Source: Paragonimus westermani
Lineage: Eukaryota; Platyhelminthes; Trematoda; Plagiorchiida; Troglotrematidae
Direction: 5' to 3'
NCBI GenBank assembly: GCA_008508345.1
Contig: QNGE01002994.1
Span: 7,885 to 71,884 of the forward strand
Length of the DNA stretch: 64,000 bases
Shown here: piece after piece, positions 45,125 to 57,899 of the stretch
How positions within the stretch are numbered: the first letter of the stretch is position 1
How the letters are laid out: every line of letters starts with the position of its first letter
Program-made: the position numbers and the translations under genes
The notes under the pieces: generated by a model
Seen by the model: only the letters and a program-made list of their open reading frames with translations
Database searches by the model: none
Told to the model about the DNA's origin: nothing

Positions 45125-47663
45125 ATACGATCGCTGGCCACTGCAGCGTCGTAACCTATGTGGGATTTTCTTTTGACAGCAGAGAGCAGGAGTGTTAACC
45201 GAATGGTGATAGATTCGGCTGTGGCTAGTGTGCACACTTGTATTAGTTCTTATTGGGGAATGGGATGCTGTCAACAATAAAAGGCATTCGTGGCATCATT
45301 ATGATTATCAGGGTCCATCAGATGTTAAATTGTCGCAGTAGTGTTTCGTTTTTAATTTCGTTGCTAAGTCAAACTGGATAGTGCTCCTTGACTCAGTCAG
45401 AGAAACATCTCGTCCCACAAGTCGAGTCTTCCGATGTACAAAAACAAGAAGCTGAGTGCGCAAACGCCGATTGGTCGTGAGCAGCTAGTCTTTCAGATTC
45501 AAGTTCAACGTTGCCTTGGTAGTGAAACACCTCCTCAAGATGACTGACAGAAACTTTTTTGATAAATACGTTGAGTGGATTATTCGTATGCTGTGATCTT
45601 TAAATGAAATTCACAGAACCATCTATTCTCGGCAATGGGGAAGTGCTGATGACTTGCCGAGGTACACATTCATTCGTTTTGCCGCAGCACATTAGCAATT
45701 AACTGCACTTCACCTTCTGAGCTTCCAACTGAGCAATTTCTTTTCGATCACTTGCCGGGTATCTGATCAGATTACGTACCTCTCTAAAAGATATGAGGCT
45801 ATAGGAAACGGTATACCCACCGATACAGGGCGGGTTTCAGTAATTACGCATCTCAACTTCAGCGCCACGTCTAACAAATGAAACAATCCATCGACTTTCA
45901 ACTGTATGATAAATGCGAAAATTAACCAGGGCAAAGTAGACATCTGCACGCTAGAAGTTCACCCAGCCTGAGCATGACAATCACACAAAATATAGATAAA
46001 CAGATTGGGAATAACACAACGTTGATCAATAACATGTTAAACACGACGCCCAAACTATTCAACTTCATTCGTACTACATTCGGTGCGGATATCTTATCAC
46101 ACAAAATATACTTGTCTGATCCGTATGAGTTAACCACCACGAAATACCACGCCCAGCTTTTGCCCAAAAGTGAATCAGGTGCAGTTGAACCCGTCATTTA
46201 ATCTCTCGACTGATTCATACTGGCGTTCGTTGAACACATATCCGAACACAGTAGTGAAACGTATCCTACTCAAGATGAAACATCACGTACTGTAGTAGTG
46301 ATATGTCGGCTATCTGATCGTTAGTTAAGTTTGTTCATTATAAACTGTACACATTCGGCTGTCACTAATGCCGCTTTCATAGGTTTATTAGCAATTGGCA
46401 ATAACCTGCTGACGGAAGCAACCATGTGACAACCATTTTCCCGCGTGGTTGATTTCCACCTTCAGTTGTATTGACATTTAAAAACATAATATATGTAATG
46501 AATAACGGCTGAATTCATTTGACGAGAGGCGGTGAAGTATGGCAGGTTTTACACTATTCAATCCACAATCTTGTAGTTTTTACCTATAAAGTCGTGATGA
46601 TAAGTTGCCCTGCTTTATATGCAAGCCCAGACGGTTAGCTCGATCTGTCAAAACGGACGCTTCTGTCTGATAGTAAAGTGATTGGAAAAATTCATTCGCG
46701 AAGTTGAAAGCTTAACGAGTCGACAAAGTATGGTCCTAAATTGATCACAGACTTCGTACCCAAGCCGACTTTTCAGCTAGCCGCCTTCAAAACAAAGCCC
46801 TAGAGTCTATTTTTTCGACCGTCAATGCTCTGTTCTGTTAGGTGCACGCGCAGACACGGTGAGCGTTTGTGCTGCGGGCCCGTCCGCCTGATTCCCCATT
46901 CCTGGCACGTCAGTATGCCCCAACCTCGCACCTGTCCATGTCTGACCGCATTCGGTCATGTGACCCTCCTGACCAGACGATGATGTTTGACTCGCTAACG
47001 CTGACGTGTTGCCTCAGCACAGTCTACCGCAAAGTCGTGCCCGCTTGCTGTTGCCTTCGTTGCTCACCCTACATTTGCTCCCTTTGCTAAACTACAGCAC
47101 TGCTGCTGAACCATACCTATCTTCTATATTCATTTACGCAACAATCACAGTCTATTTGTTACGGCACGAGATACTTTACCAACGGTCTTAGATTTACGGA
47201 ACACGACAGTCAATATGCCCCTTTGTGACCCTGCCAGGTTACTTGTGTTGGGATGTGTCAATGTTAACCACTGTGTTGATAACAGTTTACGACAACGATA
47301 TCCACCATTTACTGGTAAACGCTGCCTAGCAAACCAGCAAACAAGTAAACACGAACTTAACAAAAAATTGTCTGGTTGAGTCTAGTTCAGACTTTGTATC
47401 TGTTGGTTCCAGAAAAAATAAAACTCGATCATAGGGCGAACTTCAAATTTTGAGCCTTTTTGGTTGTATCCGGTAAAAAACTGAAAAGTTTGAGCACTCT
47501 GTATGGGATGCAGGTGTACCAGTAATCTCATACGTCCGTCCTGACCAATGGAGGGGGTTCCAGTCATAACTGAAAGGACCATAGAGTTATTTTAGTTGCA
47601 GGTATCCTGGCATACTGTCAACACAAATATAGCGACCTTTCGGTATTCTTTAACACATTCCAG
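45125..47663. other. Intron-like DNA; unresolved open frame at 45925-46201
   Basis: 45925-46201 is open on the plus strand (a polar, Thr/Asn-rich peptide beginning at an inner ATG 45974) and nearly as long on the minus strand. An acceptor-like AACCAG lies upstream, but its phase does not fit the flanking exons. Nothing else is seen. Confidence 0.35.
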
Positions 47664-47923
47664 GTAGAAAATCAGTCGACTTTTCAAACAAATGACATAT
47701 CTGGTCCGAAGCCATCCAAAAAACCAAGAGCTCGCAATGCCAAGGACCAGAGTAACCCTTTACCAAACATCATCCTAATAAACACCAATGGAGAAGAGCA
47801 ATTACTCGTGAAACCGACTGGACATGGAACCTCAGCAGAAGTACTACCACTTGCATTCAGTACGCAAGAGAATAACGGTTTTCAAATCCCTCAATCGCCC
47901 CCTTTAGATCCCAACCAGACTGG
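47664..47923 (+). CDS. Exon of unrecognised host gene
   Basis: The acceptor CACATTCCAG ends at 47663; the donor GTAAGT starts at 47924. It is open in phase 0, fitting the exon at 40530-40681, and leaves in phase 2. It encodes 86 residues without an ATG at the start: a Lys/Pro basic patch (G-P-K-P-S-K-K-P-R-A-R) and an I-I-L-I-N-T-N-G-E-E segment. There is no stop in frame and no transposon similarity. Confidence 0.5.
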
Positions 47924-50110
47924 GTAAGTTGGTCATAATACATAGCCTCTCTCACCACCCTCTCTGCATTTATAACCTAGCCAGATAACAGCGTTTTAAA
48001 ATGAACTAAATGACTGAACAGTGAAAGTGGAGTAGGGTGTAATCGTATCCCGATAGGAATTTATGTATCGGCACTGAGCATATGACGTAGGGCTGCGCTT
48101 ATCGTTTACCACTTGCCCATCTACACCCTTCGTCCGGAAGACAGCTTGTCTGCTCACGTTCAAAGCATGTTGGTGTGCTCGTGGACTTTCTAGTGTATAG
48201 CACAGCACAGTAAGCGAACTACTAGGAATTTGTGAAAAACTATAAAAAAGCATCATCAAGGTTAGTCAACAGCGAGTAAGAAAATCGATAACAAACGCGA
48301 ATGTCGTTCACCCGGCGAGCGCGAAAAGCACACTGAATCCGCTCACGATCGTTCGCAAGGTTCCGGTCAACCAAACAGCGTCAGTCCGACGACGCACTGG
48401 CTGAAGTCATCACAAACCGCTTACTGGTTCAAAAGTTGGGTACAAAAGACGGTAACTCGTGTGTTCAACTACCGTAACCATAGATCGGTTCCTATTGACC
48501 CTTAACTGACCGAACACAGTTGACGCATACTTTGTGGTCTATCCAACTGAAAACTAGATTTTACACTTCTACTGAGGAAAAAATCACCTAATGTTGTAGT
48601 TTATCATACATATATGTATCGATTCGACGATGAAAGCTCAAAACTATATATTCATCTCTTTCCCTTCAAAATTAAGTCGTGGAGATAACAGAAGGGTACC
48701 AGTTAGGCCCAAAATTGTAAAAATGAAACATCCACGTACTTTAACAAATTTAATTGACGGGGAGCGAGTTTCATACCAATTAACTTAGACGTCCGCTCCA
48801 TTCTGCATTACGGAATTGGTCGGAACTTTCCAACGTTCTGCAGCGTATACAACATTGCCAACATACTTGAAAATAAGTCTGTTTAAAGAAAGGGTACTGA
48901 AACAATGTGAATGGTGAGGAAACTGATGGTAATGGAGAGGACGGGCCTACTTAGCATAGGTTAGCTAGCAAACTCTTTAAAATTACCCAGGTAACTCCTA
49001 AAAATCATCCGGTAACTTGACCAGGTAATTTCAAGGGCAATGACCCGAAGTTATGCTAAAATTACCTATCGAGTAATTTGCTCCCTAGATAACCCATTTT
49101 ATGTTGTTCACGTTATTTTTTTCACGCAAAGGCCGACAATACATTTTCTCACCCTTCAAACACTGTCTCACGTTCACATGCCTCTGTAACAATATTGTGA
49201 AAGAATTTAATCGGTTGAAAACAGCCCTCAAAAAACAAGTTTCACGAATGTCTCCTATATTTCGTTTCCCCGTCACGCCTTTTTGGATTTTCTAAAATTG
49301 ATTTCATTAAAAAGGATTTCGGTATTAACGTCCAACGCTTTCGAAACTCCTCAACCTCTTTAACTAATTTACAACAAGAAATCCGCGATTGTGGGACAAA
49401 ATCTAGTCTCTTACATTAATATCTATTAGGTGTATTCACATAATCCGCCACTAAATTTGTCCACTAAAACTAGCCATATGCAACTCACCAGCAACAAAAT
49501 TTTTTGGGTAGAGTCCACGGAAAATCGAAACAGGAAGAAAAAAGTGAAAAATGAGATACCGAACGAATTTGCAACGGTTGGTAAGAAATGGTATATCTCC
49601 GTAAACAATCAAGACAGGTCACGAGTGAAACATAACAGTCTTAGAGCATTCTTTCTAAAGATTCCATTGATGCTGCAGTAATTTGCTAGTTCGCATCGTA
49701 TAACCTAAGGATGCCTTCTTGAACTTGTATAAACTCAGACTAGTGGACATAATAATACAACTTTTACGGGGGTGGGGTGAGATTGCGAATCTCCATAAAC
49801 ATTCAGGTGAAACGTGAGTCTTAGAATATTCATTTTAAGCACACCGATAATGCTGCACTCATCTGCTAACTCATATCGGGTAGCCTGAATATCCCCTTTT
49901 GAATTTGTACAAACTTCGAACATAAAACCTGATAACACAAGTTTAATAGATATGTTTAAAGTTTTATATTCCCACAAATATTCAAAATGGAGTAAAAATG
50001 AAATAACAACTTGGACTATGTATGTTATATGAACGCGTATATCTTTGCGTACAGTACGAAGTAAGTACAAAACGTAGGAATTTTAAAACATTGAGTTTTA
50101 TTGGGCTATT
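47924..50110. other. Intron-like DNA, no feature recognised
   Basis: AT-rich. 48960-49080 has repeated AATTACC/GGTAACT-type words, and 49430-50080 holds two similar stretches (TGCTGCA…TTTGCTAGTT…GGAT versus TGCTGCA…TCTGCTAACTC…GGGT), probably an old local duplication. Confidence 0.4.
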
Positions 50111-50459
50111 GAAATATAACAGTCAGAACCACGAATTACGAATCGAATCCATTTCGCACACCTCGTCAGTCGTAAACGTGCGACTAGCATGAAAATAAAA
50201 CCAACGATTAAAAGTACACATCGGGCTGGATCGTGATTGGTACTCATGGCCAAACCCACGGTAAACAAAGGTTGACAGTCAGTTATTTTTGTGCGCATAT
50301 AACCGGGTGTCGATGACCGACCAACCCACATATCTGGTATTCCAATGCGGCCCATTTTGGCAATGAGGGCTGGTTGACAATTTAAAATCTCTTGAACAAA
50401 ACTGTATATGCATACATTGGAAGACGTTTCTGAATTGATATCTTATGTTGAAAATCTGA
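50111..50459 (-). repeat. Inverted repeat of Penelope-like 3' region, left
   Basis: It is the reverse complement of 51338-51686 with only a few differences and contains the same GIY-YIG region frame. It is placed upstream of the RT fragment in opposite orientation. Confidence 0.85.
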
Positions 50460-50500
50460 ATATTATCAGAGACACGATGTGTTATGTTGAAGTTAATTTT

Positions 50501-51535
50501 TTATTCCCAAAAGTACCACTACGCGAAACAGTACACTTTATGTGAATTCGTTTTATCGAACTCTATTGGTTTTCCAATCCTTATTGACCATACGAAACTT
50601 TTACAGAGAATGTGAGATTTCGTTTTTCGGATAAGAGCTTTCAACAGGTAGACGGAGCAAGCATCAGGAGCCCATTCGGCCCTCTTTCAGCTAGTGTAAT
50701 CATGGCTAAAGTTGAACAGACATTATTTACAGCTGTGGACGAACCGAAACGTTACAACCGGTATGTTGATGACGTGTTTGATTGGGAAAGATAAGGAACA
50801 GATAGAAAGAACGATTCAAGCTTTCAACTCAATCCACCCAAATCTTTCAGTTAAGTTACAGTAGGGAAGTGAGGACAATTTGCGCTTCTTGGACATTATG
50901 GTTAGGCACCTTTCAGAAGGATCTATTGAACGTTCAGCGCACCGTAAACCAACATAGACGGGACAATACATGGACTCCATGAGTTTTGTGCTTGTTGCAT
51001 ACAAACATCACTAGTACGTACACTTTTACAGAGCTTCAAGAATATGCCCTTGGGGCACAGTACAAGCTGAACAAACAGTTTTGTATGAAGCACTTCATGT
51101 CAGCAATTTCCCAGAACGTTTCACTCGGAAATGCAGTAAACTTACTCCCGCAGAAAATGCAACGGTCGAAGTCTCTAAGAAAGCTGTCTATCTAAATCTC
51201 TCATACAATGATGATAGTCTGATGAAAAACTTTGGAAAGATGATCAGTGTAGCAGTAAAATGTCTGTATAATGCAGCAAAGTTTCTCCTGCTCTCACAAA
51301 CGATTAGGTTACCCGTACTCCCAGTCAAGAAGCATAGTCAGATTTTCAATATAAGATATCAATTCAGAAACGTCTTCCAATGTATGCATATACAGTTTTG
51401 TTCAAGAGATTTTAAATTGTCAACCAGCCCTCATTGCCAAAATGGGCCGCATTGGAATACCAGATATGTGGGTTGGTCGGTCATCGACACCCGGTTATAT
51501 GCGCACAAAAATAACTGACTGTCAACCTTTGTTTA
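50501..51535 (+). pseudogene. Penelope-like RT and GIY-YIG endonuclease, broken
   Basis: RT blocks are V-P-L-R-E-T-V-H-F (50510), then after stops F-Q-Q-V-D-G-A-S-I-R-S-P-F-G-P (about 50641-50690; usual Q-x-D-G-V-A-M-G-S-P-L-G-P) and the catalytic Y-V-D-D (50762-50773). L-R-F-L-D-I-M-V follows. After degenerate sequence, R-Y-V-G-W-S and T-R-L-Y-A-H-K-N (51463-51520) correspond to the Y-I-G-x-T and R-x-x-E-H parts of GIY-YIG. It sits in an intron. Confidence 0.8.
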
Positions 51536-51686
51536 CCGTGGGTTTGGCCATGAGTACCAATCACGATCCAGCCCGATGTGTACTTTTAATCGTTGGTTTT
51601 ATTTTCATGCTAGTCGCACGTTTACGACTGACGAGGTGTGCGAAATGGATTCGATTCGTAATTCGTGGTTCTGACTATTATATTCC
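51338..51686 (+). repeat. Inverted repeat of Penelope-like 3' region, right
   Basis: Partner of 50111-50459; covers the GIY-YIG part and downstream sequence. Confidence 0.85.
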
Positions 51687-52228
51687 AACGAAACGTAGAT
51701 TTATATATTCGCATGCATAACTACAAAACAATTTCACTGCCCAGCCAATAATTGTTCGCAAACATAAGCACCTAACATCATGGTTGGTAATACATGCGTG
51801 AAGCACCAGCACTGAAATCGAAGACGGAGCAACCCACTCACCACCGAATAATGGAAACATTTCTGTGGTGGCGTCTGTGGACTATTGCGAAATCCGACAA
51901 CCATTCAAAAAAATTACGCATCGAGAAGTAGACTTTGGTATTGGAAGAATATGTGGGATACTCCTCGAAAATTCTGTTGAAAACCTAGATGTGCCAACTG
52001 AAATAAGTCTGATGGTCTCAGTACTCCGCACCTGGAAAATGGTTCATTTGTAGGGTAATTTCCCCCCCCCCCAAATTAATCCTTTGTGGGGTATTGTGTG
52101 TTGACTGGGAACTTAACAGTTCCGGGATTCAGAAATCTTAGAAATTTATCGTCAGTTATAGATGTAGGTCTACTTTAAAGGTAAATATACGTATCCAACA
52201 AAATAATCACGTGGTTGCTTATTAAGAG
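51687..52228. other. Intron-like DNA
   Basis: No clear motif; a run of ten C at about 52064-52073. Confidence 0.4.
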
Positions 52229-52355
52229 TGTATTCAGGCTTTCGTTTGTGAATGGTGATTCTTTTAACAACTATCTGACCAGATACGTTACCGGTCAAGA
52301 CGTCGTTGCCTACTGGTCCAGATTAGGAGTAACAGAACCGGAAAAGGCATTGAAG
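52229..52355 (+). CDS. Exon of unrecognised host gene
   Basis: The acceptor TTAAGAG ends at 52228 and the donor GTAAGC starts at 52356. Phase 2 in matches the exon at 47664-47923; phase 0 out. The 42 residues are well ordered in character (V-F-R-L-S-F-V-N-G-D-S-F, Y-W-S-R-L-G-V), unlike the disordered upstream exons, so a folded domain may start here. The acceptor lacks a strong pyrimidine tract. Confidence 0.45.
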
Positions 52356-55179
52356 GTAAGCGTCACGGTTCTGTGTTGGCAAGGTCAAATGCGTCACCTC
52401 TCATTTTACTCAGTAACTCTTAGAAACAAGGCAACCTTCAGAATCCAGGGAATATTTTCGAATACAGCCTTAAATTTAATGGTGATTCTTTTTACCAAAA
52501 ATGTACGTCCAAATTATTAACATTTGAGAAGGTCGACAACAAAACGTTTCCCGTTTTTCTAGCCTTATGAAAACCTCGACGACAGATCTCAAATCAGACA
52601 ACTTTTTTGGTTTCGTAAAAGTATTTCATTTATTTGTGTCCTACCCGAAACTGTTTGGGGCTCTTTACTCGGAAGATGAACATTTCAGCATGCAAATGAA
52701 CAATACATTTGTTAATTGCTTGACCACGTAGTCGGCACCCTCGCTACTGTAATAACAATGACTTGGAGGTTTGGGCTACTCAAAAACAAGGTAGTAGTGA
52801 TACACAACTGGAGTTTCGTAATATTGAAGGACGAACATTACTCATAGCTAAGCCAGGCTTTTTCAACCAGTGTAGGATCAAGTGGACCAAATCCGGTCGG
52901 TTACGAATAACCCAACGAGTAAACAAGGAGGATATTACCGACAGGCGAAGTCGACGTGAGAACGAGCGAATAACGAATGAAACGGTAATATAGCGGACGG
53001 ATAAGTAAGCACGCAACGGAGCCGTACGTTCGAGTGCGCGGGGTACTTGTCGGTGACCATACTCGTCCAAACAGACGTTTAAACGCATACAAAAGTTGGG
53101 AACAAAAAGAGTACAAATGGCAATCGTAGCTTTAACACAGTTAGCAATAAACAAATGGGGTCGCTACACCAGTGTTTCTTGATTGTCACGGGCAGCTGTA
53201 CGGAATGCGCTGACCAGTCTTTTAACTCACCAATAGCTGCCTCCATATGTCGCCACTTGATGAAGTCAAACATGGGCTACTCTTTGTTTGCGCGATTCAC
53301 GGCTTCGCCCGTTCCATGCGAGCGAATTTTATGACCTCCAATGTCTTACGTCGGATCATTGCCTTAGTTGGTTTGGCAACAAACCAAACGTGCACTATGA
53401 TCGATCGGACGAGCTAGATTAGGTAGATGTCACGGTTTTGCGAACGACTACAAGGTCACACACCATATCAGGTGAAAACGAAAATTTGCAAGCTGTTATT
53501 ATAGCACGAGTGGACGGAGAATGGAGTTGCTTTTTTAGGGAACGTCCTGAACGTAGCAGTAAGGTGCGCAGCATGTACTGCAACTGGAGGTTTGAGGCCT
53601 ACGGAAGGAAACGGATGGAGGGAAATAATTACAAAAACTGATGCTCAAAGTTTATTGACCATAATCAGAGGAAATCCGATGATCGAAATACATGCCTGGC
53701 TTCACTGTCATTGTCAAATGCCAAAAGTAGGAAGTAAACTGCGATTGGCGCGACGTTGCACTGTCTCTGCAACGATATGTTTCGAAACAGTGAGTCCCAT
53801 GCTAAACATCGTGCACTAAGTCGTAATTGAGTGTTGCGAAGTATTGATGAGAGATTCAGGCCACCTTTGCCTTCGTCTTGTCGATTGTATAACCGAACCG
53901 TCTGTTTCACACAATCAACAATGAATGGATCTTGGAAAAGGAGCCAAATGGATTGGGATTTTGCCTTGACCATCTCGAATAAGATAGAACAGGTTTGGGA
54001 TTGATTAAGTCACACTTTAACAAAGTCGATATCAATGAAACCGTATTCCATCTTAAACAGGTGATTATGTATACGTAAAATAAAATGTTTCAGTCTTACA
54101 TCGTGCATTCCGTTAAACACGCAAATTGGAGAGTGGAGGTTGTCAACAACCTCATTGTTGACAAAGAACGTTTAAAACTGCATTTTTGCGACAGGGTGTC
54201 ATTTTGTTTCACAGGGTACGACTAATCGTAGAGATTCTACGAGCAACGATATTTGTATGTTCATCGATCGCACGCATCGTTCACCCAGAACACGGTTGTA
54301 TCAGCCATTTAGCTAGCAGGAGTCATTTGTCCGTTTAATTAAAACAAAGTACAATGTTTAAACAGAACATTCGGACCGTGCATAGTGGTTGATGCAAGCG
54401 TTTCTTATTCCATCAGTAACATAATTACCATTAATCCGTTTTCTAATATCCAGTAATTAAAGAGTAAAGTGATTAATCAGTCAGCCGATTTTGAAGTCAT
54501 TATATCTAAAGTAGGGTCAATTTCAGGAGCAACTATTTGTGAACATAAGGTTGGCTTCGGTCGACTGACGGTGACCACTTCAGCAGAAAGCAAGAATCTT
54601 GAATCGCAGTGAGGGGACAGAATTGTGAATGTGTAAGCTGGGCCGACAAAGTAACCAGTGGTCATGATGTGTCCGGTGACTGTGGACAATTGTTGTCTGC
54701 GTGTTTTAACGAAATTGCCGACATTCGGTAATACGGACTTGCGCAACTAATTGAGCATCACCATCGTCACCATAAGCAACAGTACATGAGTGGTTCTCAT
54801 TGATGCTTAATTGTCATACAACCGTAAGGAAAAAACAAACTCTGACCAAGAAGAAAAAACCAGAGGGTGGAAATCTAACTAAGAAAACTAACTACGCCTG
54901 TATTCAAACATTCAGCGATTAGATGCCTACACCTTGCAAATAAACAACCGAGCCATAAATGAAAGTAAGGCTTTCATTGCCCCGTCTCATTAAATACACT
55001 CAGTTCACAAATAACTCAGTCAGAAAACGACAATGTTCACACCACTGAGCTCGGTTAACCGCCATCTCACCTAATATCTCCGATCACCGATTCTATCAGT
55101 CGCGACGTCCCCACGCTAGGAGACGAACCCGATCTACGGTGACCAACCCCTTAGTGAACAGCCCCATTTCTCTACGTCA
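52356..55179. other. No feature recognised
   Basis: Short open frames at 52763-52993 and 53438-53641 (+) and 54746-54477 (-) have no recognised motif. Exons may hide here, but phases and splice borders do not settle any of them. Confidence 0.35.
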
Positions 55180-56160
55180 AGTTACTATCTGTCCACCTCG
55201 CACCTAACGCCAGACGATCGTGCCATAAGCAAAAAGTGTGCGATATGGCAGACGACTGGCCGACATCTTTAATACATGGATTAACCATCTAAGTCTGTGT
55301 AGGTGTATAGAGTGAACAAAAGAGCTCGTTTGACATTCAGTGTCATACACCCACCTTCCAACATTTCCGTTACTTACCCGTAGGTACCACCCGATGCTAG
55401 CGATTGAATGCAGACTCCGGTGGTCAAATACCTAAAGACGGTTCACGTCTTCTACACTGGGCGACCGCGTTTGTCTTCTGTAAAGTAACACAGCCCTCAC
55501 TGTCGTGTCATATACTCAAAGAGACGCCTCTCCGTGGAAAAAGTGTCCTGGATTAGCGAATACCGCTCTGGTCTTACAGATATGCATTTCTGTTCCATTC
55601 TCAAAACCTCCACCGCCGCTGATGCGGCTTCCCAAGCACAAAACTCGGTCAATAACATCCATGAATTCGTTATCCTACATTAAACCTACGTAATAACAGC
55701 AATCTTGCAGATTCACATCCCACCTGGAGGATGCAAAGTGCATTCCGAAGCATTTAGCAAAACGCGAAATGGTGTCTGGCATTGTTTGTTTTGCTCGAAG
55801 GTTGTCAGACAACAACAACATGTCGTCAGTATATTTAAAATCAGTTAGTCTTTCACCAGTTGGAGGGTCCACACCGGCATCTTATGAGTGCAAGAAACAA
55901 TCTTCCGCTATTTCGTCTGTGACGAGATCAAACAAAAATGATGAGGGTGTGTAGCCTTGACGTACGCAACTCGTGGTGTTGAGATTGCCAGACAGTTTGG
56001 CGTAAACCCTAGCCGGAGGTGAAGTACAGGAGTAAGGTTCCCACAGTGTGTTCACATACTTGGTTGTTAAATTCCTGCTTTTGGGCTATTCTAGAAGTGT
56101 AGAATGATCCACTAAATCGAAGTCACCTTTGTATTTGAGAAATACGGCAGTCGTTGACCG
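55180..56160 (-). pseudogene. LINE reverse transcriptase, minus strand, 3' half
   Basis: From 56150 the minus strand reads V-F-L-K-Y-K-G-D-F-D-L-V-D (usual D-Y-K-A-A-F-D-S-V-D), S-C-V-R-Q-G-Y-T-P-S-S-F-L-F-D (R-Q-G-C-P-L-S-P), R-L-T-D-F-K-Y-T-D-D-M-L-L-L with the catalytic Y-T-D-D (about 55822-55833), F-A-K-C-F-G-M-H-F-A, V-F-D-H-R-S-L-H-S-I-A and L-R-W-L-I-H-V-L-K-M near 55240. Several stops. It differs from the LINE at 1-3540 and is a third RT lineage. Confidence 0.85.
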
Positions 56161-57572
56161 GCGTTACAAATGACGCTGATCCAAAATTTGGGGAAGTTGG
56201 AATAATGCATTCTCAACCAAGGCGAAACTTTGCCTGTTCTTTCCTAATGTTTGCTTTTCGAGCTGCAGTTAGGCAAATGTTCTTTTGCTTTGGAGATCGT
56301 GCATCATTCAGTTTTGTCTATGTAAATTTCTTTGAGGTTACAGATAAATTGACAGATGCAAAGCTGCACCGGGTGACTTCTATGTCCGAGTTGATAAGAA
56401 AAAACAGTTAGGCTGTGTTAACTCTTCGTTTACTCGAATTCCCTGGGTCTGTTATCTGATGCATACTGTAATCACCTTCAAAAGGCAATTCTATATAGAT
56501 CTCATTCTTTATCACGCTGATCACCCGTTCGGATGACGGTTTCGTTCTACCATGCCTTTCTATAAACTTTTTGAATAACATTTTGATTGTGGTACAGACA
56601 TAATAATGTCTAATTCTTCCGCAAGACTCTTGCGTACGGGTTCATCGTGCTAGTGTAAATAGTGTATTCACTACTGGATGTCTGTGATGAACCGCGAGGA
56701 ACTACAAAGTTTAAAAATTGACCGGACCACGTGGATTTATTATGGAGAGTTCTGTTAGTAGAGTCGTCTTCCCTCAAACAAGTATCTGTCTTAAATCCAT
56801 ATGTTACCTTCAGGTTAGGATGACAGCGTCACATCACTTGGAAATGCTGTGCTGTCCTGAAGTGACCGTTTCTCATAAGGACCCCCACCCCGCATGCACC
56901 AATTTTAAGGAACGATACAAAGTCCACCGAAACGACGTGAATCTGAAAAACCACCATATTAGTCACATTTCTAATACGTTACTCATCTGGAGTGCCCACC
57001 CCTATAACAACCTCGTTTACATTCATCATCAGCTGAGTGTTTTCAATTTCGCTAAACGTAGGCGATCCACAAAGATGTCTGGTCAGTAGTTAGAATCGAC
57101 CTGAGTCTGGATTTAGGTTACTGACTGAAACTGTATGTGACAATTTAGCTAATCTACGCTTACTTGATGTTTGCTCCTACCCCATCATCGGCGCAGTGAT
57201 AGCTAGGGCGAATGACCCATTGTATCATCGTTCCCAACTCGGTGTGCACAACCGGATTACTGGAAATGCTCAACGTCTTGTGTACTTTTCGGTTACCCAC
57301 CGTTGTGGCTCCGCCAATTTCACATGAAGACGTTATCATAGGTTTCATGACTGAGAGTGAAATCGGTGATTAAGGCACCACAGCATATCACTTTTGTTTA
57401 TCATGCAGTCATAACAGCATGTCAAACCCAACCATTCGAACTCAACATTGAGGGAAAAAGTGAAGGTAAGTCGCCTGGGTAGAACCAGCTTGAAAACGAC
57501 TGGAACACAAGTACCAATTGCTGTACAACGCCAAAAAAATACATGGAACGTCAATGGAATTGTAACCCTTAG
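56161..57572. other. No feature recognised; unresolved 123-codon frame
   Basis: 56718-57089 is open on the plus strand and contains an acceptor-like TACCTTCAG at 56813 in a compatible phase 0, but no donor or domain is evident. The remainder is featureless. Confidence 0.3.
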
Positions 57573-57877
57573 TGTAGTGAGGATAGACGGTCGCACCATA
57601 CTACTCACACCACTATTCAGTAGCCGCATGGATCGAAATGATCGCGGGATACATACGGGAGAGATATGGGAAGGAGCGTTGGAAGGCAGAATGACATTTA
57701 ATGTCTGTCGCTACATGAAGGAACTGAGACATGACGATCAAAACGACTGGGGCGTCTTCAGAAGAGTGCGGTGTGCAAATGAGTGCTTTTGTTTCTAGTC
57801 CCGTTGAAAGGCCTAAGTAGTGTATTGGTTTCTCCGAAAAACAACCTTTGTGTCGTTCGCCTTCTGGATTCACAGCA
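57573..57877 (+). repeat. LTR (305 bp) of second rearranged copy
   Basis: TGTAGTGAGG to CACAGCA, 305 bp, with an intact primer-site candidate TGGTGCCGTGACC starting at 57880. Confidence 0.85.
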
Positions 57878-57899
57878 ATTGGTGCCGTGACCAGGATTG

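Noticed and set aside
45974..46201. Exon between 40.6 and 47.7 kb
   Set aside because: The phase does not fit the flanking exons, and the opposite strand is equally open.
46869..47090. GC-rich patch as a LINE zinc-finger tail or CpG promoter
   Set aside because: No C-x2-C…H-x3-5-H spacing in any frame and no recognisable promoter element.
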